Below are positions 37,301-39,481 of a DNA stretch of 64,000 nucleotides, piece by piece. A model generated the notes under the pieces. It did not search any database. It saw only the letters and a list, made by a program, of their open reading frames with translations, and had not been told where the DNA came from. Each line of letters begins with the position of its first letter. The stretch's first letter is position 1. The translations under genes were made by a program, and so were the position numbers. The DNA lies in assembly GCA_947359465.1 (NCBI GenBank), contig OX375879.1:18500298-18564297 (forward strand), given 5' to 3'. This DNA is from Metellina segmentata (lineage: Eukaryota; Arthropoda; Arachnida; Araneae; Tetragnathidae).

Positions 37301-37330
37301 GTAAGAATGACGTCATCAACCAACCAGACC
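7143..37330 (-). CDS. SLC38/SNAT-family amino-acid transporter gene (8 exons, 5' end missing)
   Basis: Eight minus-strand exons join in frame: 37330-37209, 35552-35354, 33227-33092, 29612-29520, 20954-20897, 17297-17035, 11454-11255, 7360-7143. They total 1289 bp, about 428 residues plus stop. Every internal boundary is AG/GT and all phases match. The product shows the family signature of TM1 (NTALGIGILNFPSAY), many hydrophobic segments, the FGxQCxE-like stretch read here as LGYQCQEVVVPIYS, and GCFGFLTFG. The family moves neutral amino acids (glutamine, alanine and others), usually with sodium, at plasma or lysosomal membranes. SNAT7/8-type members are about 430-460 residues, so only a short hydrophilic N terminus is missing. 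The first exon found starts with two bases of a split codon, so a start exon must lie upstream, above 37.33 kb. SNAT7 versus SNAT8 versus another subtype is not resolved. Introns are full of SINEs, Helitrons and DNA transposons. Confidence 0.9.
7495..8045 (-). pseudogene. Non-LTR retrotransposon (LINE) 3' end: RNase H domain and C terminus
   Basis: Minus-strand reading from 8045: TDSRSSLQHLSNW, then VQWIPSHVVVSGNEIADSLA, the catalytic D and the H...D region of a LINE RNase H. After a TAG and a frame change comes the terminal domain CTKCGADQASPAHILKC and LLFLDVLGVYGLVDLV, ending at the stop at 7495-7497. The cysteine-rich SP.HIL.C tail is typical of Jockey/I-type elements in spiders. 5'-truncated, as usual for LINE insertions. 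Confidence 0.75.
8117..8215. repeat. SINE-B-type repeat fragment
   Basis: Contains GGGTTTTATGGCAAGGGCCC and the GCCAAACGTAAGACAAACAC stretch shared with copies at 18838, 35040, 35925, 44183, 50300 and 58738. In fuller copies (35925-36090) the family carries a tRNA-like B box. It runs directly into SINE A at 8228. Confidence 0.55.
8228..8485 (-). repeat. tRNA-derived SINE A, type I head
   Basis: Body starts with ACGTCGCACTGGAGC-like sequence, passes CTCTCCCAAACTTCCACACC and ends in a tRNA-like head at the right (GGATTCGAAATCGCAA, CTCTTCCAACCGGACTACCG). In reverse complement the head shows a B box (GGTTCGATTCC type) and an A box (TGGCCCGGTTGGAAGAG type), so the SINE is read on the minus strand. 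Other type I copies lie at 16258, 32280, 34505 and 57237. Confidence 0.75.
8847..9120 (-). repeat. tRNA-derived SINE A body with type II head
   Basis: Same body as type I (TTAATTAACGTCATACTTGA, then CACTCTCCAAACTTCGGCAC), but the right end is a different tRNA-like head: GAATTTGAACCAGGAACCTC and ACCACCAGACAGGCC. In reverse this has an A box like TGGTCTGGTGGTTAAGG and B box GGTTCAAATTC. Matching copies: 35572-35870 and 54596-54900. Confidence 0.72.
9121..9878. other. AT-rich DNA, no gene recognised
   Basis: No coding frame or known repeat that I can support. Confidence 0.5.
9879..10130. repeat. Two diverged tandem units of about 125 bp
   Basis: Unit 1 (about 9879-10008) and unit 2 (about 10009-10130) share, in order, CAGTTCTAATGTTGATAGAA / AAGTTCTAATAGTGGTAGAA, ATCCGAAG, GAGCTAGAATTGTAGTA / GCGCTAGAGTAGTAGTA and GTCATGCGTCAGAGTA / GTCATGTGTCAGAATA. 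Function unknown. Confidence 0.7.
10139..11089. mobile_element. Unclassified TIR element with repeated GAGAGATTGCGCA motif
   Basis: Left end AAGGTAAAGCGAGGAGAGAT-TGCGCACA matches the inverse of the right end TTGTGCGCAGACTCTCCTAT-CTTTACCTT. The bases AT border both ends (10137-10138 and 11090-11091). Inside, the same word recurs near 10487 (inverted), 10500, 10530, 10562 and 10890 (GACAGATTGCGCA). No transposase is encoded, so this is non-autonomous. Superfamily unknown. Confidence 0.65.
11255..11454 (-). CDS. SLC38-like exon G
   Basis: This 200-bp exon has acceptor gatctttag and donor GTGAGA. It continues the split Arg (R-DAAGGVYAELRGLKPAEF), then ERSRRYAVATVWFSSSLLLA and VLTESIGVVIKYLGSVASAN, ending IFIYPG. 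The helix with ...LGSVAxxxIFxxPG is a conserved C-terminal SLC38 feature. Confidence 0.93.
11576..11725. repeat. Short imperfect inverted repeat, possible MITE
   Basis: CGATTCTACGTATGCGTAGA then CTCCGCCTTAACGC near 11578-11612 pairs imperfectly with ACGCATACGGAGAATCGTAA and GGGCCATTAAGGCG near 11688-11722. No target duplication identified. Confidence 0.35.
11786..11805. repeat. GGACA pentanucleotide microsatellite (4 units)
   Basis: Four perfect GGACA copies. Confidence 0.95.
12185..12914. mobile_element. Mutator-like MITE (730 bp), 9-bp target duplication
   Basis: Terminal inverted repeats of about 55 bp: left ACAAGCGCCTCAGCGTACAG..., right the inverse with one early mismatch (ACTAGCGCC). 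An exact 9-bp duplication AAAAAATGC flanks it (12176-12184 and 12915-12923). Long TIRs and a 9-bp duplication are the hallmarks of Mutator/MULE elements. No transposase inside. Confidence 0.82.
12668..12765 (-). repeat. tRNA-like segment inside the Mutator-type MITE
   Basis: In reverse complement it shows GATGGCCAAACGGCTAAAG (A box-like) and GAGTTCGAACCCAACTGG (B box), spaced like a tRNA with a long variable arm. Probably a tRNA-derived SINE head or captured tRNA pseudogene, not a functional tRNA: it lies inside a MITE and I cannot draw a complete acceptor stem. Confidence 0.45.
13063..13405 (-). pseudogene. Jockey-type LINE reverse-transcriptase C-terminal remnant
   Basis: Minus-strand frame: INWKKLQSFQSRTLRTITGA, PYYVRNEVIHSDLKIKPIAE, FLQHISAKFFEKIPQVPNEA, LRALPPYDPSVKSS. 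The pattern LQ..QNR.LR.ITGAPWYVRN..IH.DL and FFEK...NP is the region after the RT domain in Jockey-like elements. Flanking frames are broken; 5' truncated. Confidence 0.75.
13860..14938 (+). mobile_element. Helitron-like element, 3' portion, with ~185-bp internal repeats
   Basis: Ends GGGGGCGGAGCCTCCTAG followed by T, a hairpin plus CTAG terminus. Before it lie perfect palindromes GGTTTGCGAAGCAAACC (twice) and GGATTGCGTAGCAATCC. The interior shares long stretches with 29818-30802, including ACGGTTTACCGAGAAAGTAC. Three diverged units of about 185 bp occur at about 13898, 14078 and 14267 (ATCGCAGTATACCTCAGAAT; CTCTTTCTTACGGTAC). The 5' TC end was not located. Confidence 0.6.
14950..15590. other. 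GC-richer unclassified segment
   Basis: Higher GC than its surroundings and contains open frames on the minus strand (15084-15491, 15308-15547), but no motif that I recognise. It could be the 5' region of a retroelement. Two repeats of GGTTGGTTGG-type sequence occur at the end. Confidence 0.3.
15795..16070 (-). repeat. Three tandem copies of the SINE A body end
   Basis: TTAACGTCGCACGACCGCAA near 15803, TTAATGTCGTACTAGAGCAA near 15880 and TTAACGTCGTACAAGAGCAA near 15972 each lead into (A)CGGGCTATT. Spacing is about 75-95 bp. Only the third continues into the next SINE part (AGGGAAAGATCCG). Confidence 0.7.
16258..16495 (-). repeat. SINE A central part and type I tRNA head
   Basis: GGTAATTTTAAACTACGGTC, CTCTCCAAACTTCCACACTA and a head ending TACCCGCGGCCCC. 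Probably the continuation of the SINE at 15972 after a roughly 190-bp interruption (16071-16257). Confidence 0.6.
17035..17297 (-). CDS. SLC38-like exon F
   Basis: This 263-bp exon has acceptor gtgtctag and donor GTAAGA. It encodes CQEVVVPIYSCMRERNLCNF, then helices around LAMAFLFCVYSVTGCFGFLT, a loop with the sequence VAHNVMKMYNADDPF, and MIGVGALIIKMIATYPILAL, ending CGR with two bases left. Very GC-rich codons contrast with the AT-rich intron. The GC-rich antisense frame is a shadow. Confidence 0.94.
17361..17926. mobile_element. Foldback element with AT-rich minisatellite core
   Basis: Arms of roughly 120 bp: left CACATCAAGCGTTTTTGAGC, CTTTCCGTAAGCATTCAAAT, GGGATCGTTGAAGATAGAGT; right is their diverged inverse (ATCTTCAACGATCGC, GCTTACGGAGAGCTGACCTC, AAAAACGCGTCATGTG). 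The core is the tandem repeat listed next. No TSD established. Confidence 0.65.
17538..17752. repeat. ATTTACCATTTGATTATTTAAtt minisatellite
   Basis: Repeating blocks of TTATTTACCATTTGATTA with higher-order variation (TTACCATTAATTATTTACCA; TTTGCCATTTGATTATTTAA). About nine blocks, period roughly 22 bp with shorter variants. Confidence 0.85.
18065..18237. mobile_element. piggyBac-like MITE (173 bp, TTAA sites)
   Basis: TTAA at 18061-18064 and 18238-18241. Left end CCCTCCTGGTGGTTGTCTCG, right end inverse TCCTCCAAGTGGTTCCAACG. Palindromes such as GACGAGAYATCTCGTC recur inside. TTAA duplication and CC-starting ends fit piggyBac. Confidence 0.65.
18470..18565 (-). repeat. SINE-B-type tRNA-like head fragment
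   Basis: GGGATCGAACTTACGCCATT, CAGACTGCAAGCTCAGTGGG and CACCGAGCCCCGGCGGC. The reverse complement has an A-box-like GGCTCGGTGGG and B-box-like AAGTTCGATCCC. Confidence 0.5.
18838..18900. repeat. SINE-B-type fragment
   Basis: GTTGGTTTTTTGGCGCAAGG and AAGCTGTGCCAAACACAAGA match the family at 44183 and 58738. Confidence 0.6.
19688..20562 (-). mobile_element. Tc1-like element (875 bp), internally deleted
   Basis: Near-perfect TIRs of about 29 bp: CACAGTCCAGTCACATGAAT then GTGACCACC at the left, and its inverse at the right end. TA duplications at 19686-19687 and 20563-20564. Encodes the deleted transposase listed next. Confidence 0.92.
19719..20384 (-). pseudogene. Tc1-like transposase with in-frame internal deletion
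   Basis: Open for 221 residues: MIIGFRAMGGSISETAHFVN (helix-turn-helix), GRATVEQLTAQMNQGA, then the first catalytic D in WRQVAFSDESRLMLHRTDGR, followed abruptly by MDPQPRNLAQLATALESAWL and the C terminus SLPARLAAVRSAKGGYSGF. The family is about 340 residues. The missing roughly 110 residues hold the second D and the E, so it cannot be catalytic. A stop lies a few codons upstream of this ATG (at 20400-20402). Confidence 0.88.
20897..20954 (-). CDS. SLC38-like exon E (58-bp microexon)
   Basis: Acceptor ctctttcag and donor GTAAGG bound 58 bp. One base completes a Lys codon from exon D, then 19 codons read PDNLSIMFSMFPVLGLGYQ in phase 0. This joins CQEVVVPIYS of exon F to give the conserved FP..GxGxQCxE region of SLC38 proteins (FPTICFGFQCHE in vertebrate members). 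Both phases match. Confidence 0.9.
21060..21245. repeat. SINE fragments (B-type head, then SINE A end)
   Basis: AAACTCGCAGGTTGCTAGCG and GACGGCCCCTG match the tRNA-like head of the 35925-36090 repeat. TTAAATTAACGTCGTACTAA then AGCAACACAAC (21213-21243) is the SINE A body end. Confidence 0.55.
21293..21405. mobile_element. Partial relative of the piggyBac-like MITE with 40-bp repeats
   Basis: After TTAA (21289-21292) it reads ACTTCCAAGCGTTTCGACGA, like the end of the 18065-18237 element. Units of 40 bp start at about 21309, 21349 and 21389: CGAGA-NNN-CTCGTCC..., then GATTTCACAAAGGA. The other terminus is missing. Confidence 0.55.
21614..22348 (+). mobile_element. hAT element, 5' part, interrupted by a Helitron
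   Basis: Begins CAGGGATGGCGAACCTATGA then CCCATGGGTC, a hAT-type terminus. A plus-strand transposase fragment follows (next entry). The opposite end was not found. Confidence 0.55.
21907..22348 (+). pseudogene. hAT transposase fragment (SCAND3/GTF2IRD2-like)
   Basis: Frames read LEMKIMKYFPQLQKHFQNTI and LDFQENAITNIS then, after a stop and a shift, IKQAFEDRFNQFKSMENTFH, ELNEFKWLCIHDLGMKLVEF, NYDPTLKIE-type and NVWDSLPNN, where a Helitron begins. This is the region before the dimerisation domain in hAT transposases of this type. Broken by frameshifts and truncated. Confidence 0.65.
22349..22990 (+). mobile_element. Helitron-like element (642 bp) inside hAT transposase
   Basis: Starts TCTATATATATAATACTC after an A. 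Ends GGGGGCCGGCCCCCTAG then T, preceded by palindromes GGATTGCAAAGCAATCC and TTGGCGAGCTTTAGCGAGCA. A-T insertion, TC start and CTAG end fit Helitrons. It interrupts the hAT reading frame at ...DSLPNN. Confidence 0.65.
22991..24055. other. No gene recognised
   Basis: Includes GTGAAAGGGGCCTTAA-type sequence near 23525 that may be a MITE edge. Open frames here have no recognisable motif. Confidence 0.4.
24060..24425 (-). repeat. Helitron-like 5' region, inverted
   Basis: Reverse complement matches 29818-30120: CTCTCTATATTAAAAAAA, GCCGCAGGATTGAAAACT, AACATGGTTTGTTC, TTTTCAGTCTTCAGCCGTGA. No 3' end adjacent. Confidence 0.55.
24464..25520 (-). mobile_element. hAT (Charlie-like) element, 1057 bp, exact 8-bp TSD
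   Basis: Ends CAGTGCTCCCCAACCTTTTT and (inverse) CAGTGGTCCCCAACCCCCGG. The exact 8-bp duplication CTTTAAGT occurs at 24456-24463 and 25521-25528. Internally deleted; encodes the C-terminal part of a transposase on the minus strand. Confidence 0.9.
24708..25270 (-). pseudogene. hAT transposase C terminus (SCAND3/ZBED5-like)
   Basis: The upstream part reads VADKVAAFKAKLKLWGR in a broken frame. An uninterrupted 125-codon stretch then follows (25085-24708): LLKEFERYFPTTKDARTS, DPFVNKSGESSMSVQEDQLL, FWIKVMAEYPEIATTALKSL and LPFPTTYLCEAGFSAMTVIK, ending RVSLSPITPR then stop. This last region is the conserved hAT dimerisation domain. The N-terminal and catalytic regions are gone. Confidence 0.82.
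25717..26060. repeat. Two direct copies of a ~95-bp repeat
   Basis: Copies at about 25717-25815 and 25970-26058 share CTCCGTTATTCCACATGCCG / GTTCCGTTATTCCACGTGAC, GGAATTT(T)CCAAGAAAA and GTCACGAAKGCCGTAAA. Family unknown. Confidence 0.6.
26138..27947 (-). mobile_element. hAT element nested in SINE A
   Basis: Ends CAGTGTTTCCCAAACTGCTG and, at the right, CCACACTTTGGGGCAACACT (imperfect inverse). Flanking TCTTAGGG and TTTAGAGG are a degraded 8-bp duplication of SINE sequence. About 1.8 kb; encodes a decayed transposase. Confidence 0.75.
26411..27480 (-). pseudogene. hAT transposase (ZBED5/SCAND3-like), stop and frameshift
   Basis: From 27426: MNVIISTDGEKFMVENNKGL, IFTHCCIHRGALETRQMPTD, RPLNARLFSQICEEMGSS, then TAA (27148-27150). 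The same frame continues HTDVRWLSRGKILNGLFEL, HDWKWFCKLPYLTDIVSVLN, VQDKVNTAIAKLKLWQKR, FPDLTKNIEWIRYPFN to a stop at 26590. A frame change then gives LPFPTSYLCEVAFSA and VEPHLRLK. The catalytic-domain His/Asp region and dimerisation domain are recognisable. Only one stop breaks a run of roughly 270 codons. Confidence 0.82.
28026..28846. other. AT-rich DNA, no gene recognised
   Basis: No coding frame or repeat that I can support. Confidence 0.5.
28847..29060. repeat. Two diverged tandem units of ~117 bp
   Basis: Both units hold GGTAATATACCGGAACACAT and CAAACAGAAA, preceded by TTAAAATCYAAYTC. Unit starts near 28847 and 28964. Confidence 0.7.
29252..29440 (-). repeat. Partial SINE A
   Basis: TTTACGACGCACTGAAATAA, ACCACGATCAGATGACGAGG, CCCAAACTTCCATAAAACG and TACACGACGGTC; head missing. 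Lies 80 bp from SLC38 exon D. Confidence 0.7.
29520..29612 (-). CDS. SLC38-like exon D (small, AT-rich)
   Basis: This 93-bp exon has acceptor actttcag and donor GTAAGT. It completes the split Gly of exon C, then encodes SIGIFAMLYPVFLTVYGYF and KLMPEHVEIKT, leaving AA. It was found only by requiring phase continuity. The fit is exact, and one hydrophobic helix is what the family needs here. Codon third positions are A/T-rich, unlike exons B, F and G. Confidence 0.88.
29818..30802 (+). mobile_element. Helitron-like element (~985 bp)
   Basis: Probable start TCTCTCTATATTAAAAAAA; end GGGGGCGAAGCCCCCTAG followed by T. Palindromes GGTTTGCGAAGCAAACC and TTGGCGAGCGTAAGCGAGCA precede the end. It contains two diverged versions of the ACGGGTTYCCGAGAAAGTAC-to-GCGGCTATTAGTTTAGGGT block, at about 29890 and 30545. 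The start is less certain than the end. Confidence 0.6.
31130..31315 (-). pseudogene. LINE 3'-terminal fragment
   Basis: The minus frame reads IKCLNHQASAEHLMDCRDLS then LLMLDFLRVNGFMDFVW, the C-terminal motif SxEH-LxC...PLLxLDFL..NGxMDLV of spider LINEs, like 7495-7677. A TGTTGTTGTTG stretch follows on the plus strand. Severely 5'-truncated, or cut by the mariner at 31318. Confidence 0.68.
31500..31790 (-). pseudogene. Mariner-type transposase C-terminal remnant
   Basis: Minus frames: FLHDGAPAQ (second D motif), then TWWTCGYPPRSPYLNPLDFF, LWSHMKSLVSETPVRSAEDL and MARQSFIRWCELCNE. The final catalytic D of RSPDLNPLDFF is a Tyr here (SPYLNP). Frameshift and stop in between. Confidence 0.72.
31885..31909. 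repeat. AT dinucleotide microsatellite
   Basis: About 12 uninterrupted AT units. Confidence 0.95.
32280..32572 (-). repeat. SINE A, type I head, near full length
   Basis: TTTTAATTAAAGTCGTACTG, CTCTCCAAACTTCTACACCA, CGACAGATCTAACGGGCCAC and head CTTCCAACCGGGCCACCACG. A good reference copy for the family. Confidence 0.8.
32876..32950. repeat. Isolated mariner-type terminal repeat
   Basis: CATCAAGACGACCCATGGTT, ACAATGAACCTATGGTCACA and CACTCAGTGTCAGAAAAGTG match the 31318-32049 TIR. No partner end nearby. Confidence 0.65.
33092..33227 (-). CDS. SLC38-like exon C
   Basis: This 136-bp exon has acceptor ctcccgtag and donor GTACGT. It encodes LFHSAFGPNFCHHWYLHRHF, then the membrane segment TISATAILFILPMCF and CKRVDFLGFIG, a typical SLC38 loop (FLGF.G) before the next helix. 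It starts by completing the C of exon B and leaves two bases (GG). Confidence 0.92.
33228..34090. other. Intronic DNA, no gene recognised
   Basis: No supported feature. Confidence 0.45.
34091..34355 (-). repeat. Repeat unit joined to partial SINE A
   Basis: GCAACTCACTGGAGACGGGT, TTCTGCATCGTGGATCTATT and AACTTCCTCTAAGGGGCTGT lead into SINE A (TTAACGTCAAACTGCAGCAA). The same junction recurs at 34802-34935. Confidence 0.7.
34505..34800 (-). repeat. SINE A, type I head
   Basis: TTAATTTACGTCTTACTGGA, CTCTCCGAACTTCCGCACCA and GAGGTTGCTAATTCGTTACT. The head is truncated at the join to the 34802 repeat. Confidence 0.75.
34802..34935 (-). repeat. Second copy of the 34091 repeat-SINE junction
   Basis: CAACTCACTGGAGACGGGTG, TTTTGCATCGTGGATTATTC, AACTTCCTCTAAGGTGCTGT, then TTTAACGTCGCACCACAGCA. 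Confidence 0.7.
35040..35110. repeat. SINE-B-type fragment
   Basis: TTTAATTGCACAAGGGCCAC and ATTTGGCCAAAATTCGCCAA. Confidence 0.55.
35120..35330 (-). repeat. SINE A abutting exon B donor side
   Basis: ATTTAATTAACGTCGCACAG, CTCTCCCAAACTTCCACACC, ATAACGTGCCCCATCCCCCT. Head missing; ends about 20 bp from the exon donor. Confidence 0.75.
35354..35552 (-). CDS. SLC38-like exon B (TM2-TM3)
   Basis: This 199-bp exon has acceptor tgttgcag and donor GTGAGT. It encodes VMLILMISTMLILAYCSD, a hydrophilic loop (VNGDRTYHDVLLSMCGRKGQ), then the hydrophobic AAVSITLTLYCVCVATLIII and GDQLDN, leaving one base. Third positions are strongly G/C. SINE sequence begins about 20 bp upstream of the exon and ends about 20 bp past its donor. 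Confidence 0.92.
35572..35870 (-). repeat. SINE A body with type II head, abutting exon B acceptor
   Basis: TTCAATTAACGTCACACTAG, CTCTCCAAACTTCCACACTA, then head CGGATTCGAAACCAGGAGCC and AACCACCAGACCGGTTGGTT. Confidence 0.8.
35925..36092 (-). repeat. SINE B with tRNA-like head (best copy)
   Basis: TTTTATTGCGCAGGAGCCAT, CAAACTGCGACAAACACAAG, then GAGGAATCGAGCCCGCCCGC, CTCGCAGGTTGCTAGCGCAA and CTCACTGAACCATAGAGGTC. The reverse complement has A-box-like TATGGTTCAGTGAG and B-box GGCTCGATTCC. Confidence 0.68.
36097..36821 (+). mobile_element. Mariner-like element (725 bp) with ~160-bp TIRs
   Basis: Ends CAGGGTGTCCATAAAAGAAT and its inverse, with TA at 36095-36096 and 36822-36823. The inverted similarity extends about 160 bp into each side (AAATCAAATTGAAGGTAAAC, CTCACCTAGTTTTTCT, AATGTTCAATATGTG). 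A transposase C-terminal remnant lies between. Confidence 0.88.
36290..36650 (+). pseudogene. Mariner-like transposase C-terminal remnant
   Basis: VECEHVNLIRQQDRAPPHWN (second D), LFVREWLNVEVPNRWMDRKG, FRWPPRSPDITPCDFFSLGI (third D), then a frameshift to VPPLPNDLPKLRHRIKD-type sequence and DVLTKVCE. The N-terminal DNA-binding half and first D are absent. The TIRs remain intact, so another copy could mobilise it. Confidence 0.78.
36961..37060 (-). repeat. Partial SINE A
   Basis: TTTTAATTAACGACATACTG then AGCAACACAATGTGCTATCG and TTGGTCAGACGACGAG. Head missing. Confidence 0.65.
37209..37330 (-). CDS. SLC38-like exon A (TM1 signature)
   Basis: This 122-bp exon has acceptor tttcctag and donor GTAAGA, with two leading bases of a split codon, then 40 codons. 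It encodes SGWLMTSFLLVNTALGIGI followed by LNFPSAYDQAGG, the conserved first transmembrane helix of SLC38/AAAP transporters, where the unwound glycine region contacts substrate and sodium in the family. It ends in phase 0 at ...VIQI and joins exon B. Confidence 0.92.
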
Positions 37331-37774
37331 CTAGGAAACAAAAAGGAGTTTAGATCCGTACGTTATTTTGCTTTACTTTTCCTTAGATATTTGACAGGTC
37401 ACCGGACTGAGTGATTTCAAAAATATTCCACTGCTGGATGGGAAAATCCCATCATACTAAAGCTCTGTCAAGCTGAAATTAACAATTTGATGAGTGTTTG
37501 GAGGGCCAAATTTATAGTGACATTTTCTGTATATTCATGTCTAAATTATTGAAACTTTTCTAATGGAGGAAAAAAATTCAAGATCATTTTTTAGGAAAAC
37601 AAATAAAGTAAATTTTTTAAACTATCGTAACGAAACAGTGACAAACTTACCAATACTTATGTTAACAACCCATTTTCTATAAGAACACCAAAAAGTTACG
37701 TATTCAGTAGTGTCAAAATCTTCAAAATACATTCAAATTTTAATTTCAACGGAATTTTAAAATTTCTTTTATAC

Positions 37775-38153
37775 TGTGGCGTCGCAAACACCGCCACTGA
37801 CCTTTGATCGAGAATTCCTGAAAACTTCTGCCCGAGCCCTGCTGATGAATGTCGCAACAGCCGCCCCGTTTATGTTGATTTGTGGCTGGCTGAATGGGGG
37901 GGGGTGTCTGGCGACACAGGGAGATCGGTTGCAGAGCTCGAAAAGAGAAGAGGGTTTTTGTTTTGCGGTGCTCGTTTATGAGACCGCGACTGTTGAGTTT
38001 TTGCCTGTTTTGCAGCACCCATGACAGAGGGATGCAAATATAAAATTATATAAATAGTGTAAATATAATTATTTGCAAAATAAATGCAAGTTATTTGTGA
38101 AATAGACTGTTTCGTTATGTAGAAAGGCACACCACTCGGCCCACTACGTTACA
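37775..38153 (-). mobile_element. Solo LTR (379 bp)
   Basis: The reverse complement starts TGTAACGTAGTGGGCCGAGT and ends GACGCCACA, that is TG...CA. It is a diverged copy of the solo LTR at 52506-52887. Flanks ATAC and ATAT are a near-match 4-bp duplication. No internal retroelement sequence adjoins; the 38185 LTR is unrelated. Confidence 0.72.
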
Positions 38154-38184
38154 ATATATTATCATACTCGTTTCTGTTAGAAAT

Positions 38185-38631
38185 TGTACCATATGGTACT
38201 TGCCGACCCTTTTCCCTAACACGTGGACGCTGGAATGTTTCGGAATGCGAAAACAACTTTATTCTGCACGTGCGGTTCCCCGGTCTCGTATCTGGGATCA
38301 CGTTTTTGCGGTGGCATGAGAGACGGTTTTCGCAGCTGTGTGGGGGTGTTTCTCTTCGGCAGGGAACATAAACATCTCTAGAGGGCTCGGAATTCACCCC
38401 CCCCCCTCTCGTTGTCAGCGGCGGTTCTGCGAAGCGAACGTGGATTTTGAGGGGATTCGGACTCGAGATTCAACGAGAGACAGACGTCTCTGTTTTGCCA
38501 ATTGTGTTACTTTGGCTTCAGGCAGGGTTCGATTGTCGATGGCTGTGCCCATAATTATCTTGTAAATATTTATGTAAATAAATAGTTTAATTTTAAATCA
38601 GCTGTCCGTCAAATTCTTACATGACGGTACA
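38185..38631 (+). repeat. 5' LTR of gypsy-like element
   Basis: 447 bp, TGTACCATATGGTACTTGCC at the start and CTTACATGACGGTACA at the end. Contains a C-run of ten near 38397 and the AATAAA at 38577-38582. Confidence 0.93.
38577..38582 (+). terminator. AATAAA polyadenylation signal in LTR
   Basis: AATAAA within TGTAAATAAATAGTTT. The same hexamer lies at 43683-43688 in the 3' LTR, where it would end the element's transcript. Confidence 0.6.
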
Positions 38632-38642
38632 GCTTATTATAT

Positions 38643-38656
38643 TGGTGGCAGCGGGG
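38643..38656 (+). other. Candidate tRNA primer-binding site
   Basis: TGGTGGCAGCGGGG, 11 bases after the 5' LTR. It begins TGG, complementary to a tRNA CCA end. The tRNA is not identified. Confidence 0.45.
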
Positions 38657-39481
38657 TTGATAGATTAAAACAGCCTCGACAAGTAAATCGAACCTGCCGT
38701 TTTGCCTGAAAGAGAAGGCCGATAGAACTTCGAAACCAGAAGTTCGGATTGTCATTTCGCTGTCGGATTGTCACTTTCGCTGGAGACCGTTTCCCTTGTC
38801 TTAGAGAAAGCGAGAAGGAGGTACCGGAGTCACCGACCCCATCCATCACCGAAACTCGTCGCAAGAAGTTCTGGTTTTGGTTTCGAGTTGCCGGCCCTTT
38901 TCAACGGAGCGTGAGCGGAATCGACGGATAGCTCGACAAGTCCTGTTCATCAGGGGAATAGATTCCCCACCGGTTCGTCCAGAGATCATCTTGATCGGCT
39001 ATTATAGGTTCATCGCGAACCGTTTTTTCGTCAGTGGCGCAGTGCTATTTGTGCGCGTTGTGGAAGAGGTCGAGACGACCTACACCAGTGGGCTTTCAGC
39101 CGAAGAGTGTGTTTGTGGGCTTTTTAGCCGAAGATAGTGCAGTGCAGTGCAGTGTTTCCACCCGTGGTCCAGCCTGTGGACAGTGGTGCCAAGTGATCCA
39201 AGTCAGCAGATACAGGTTAGTGCCATTTCCCTATTTTGTCACTGTGACTAAGTTTCAAGAATTGTGTAATAGCTAAAATTTTGTTAATCTCAATTAGTGT
39301 GGTCACTCCAAAGGGAATTGATTTAGCTTAAGTATCTTTTTTTTTGAATCTGTATTGTGCATTTTAGAATTGCTAAATTATTGTATGTTGTGAGATTACG
39401 GTATGTCGTAAAAAGTATTGAATTGGGTGTTGTGCAAAAAAATTGAATTTTTTGGTTTTTTGGCAATTTTGAATTTTCGAA

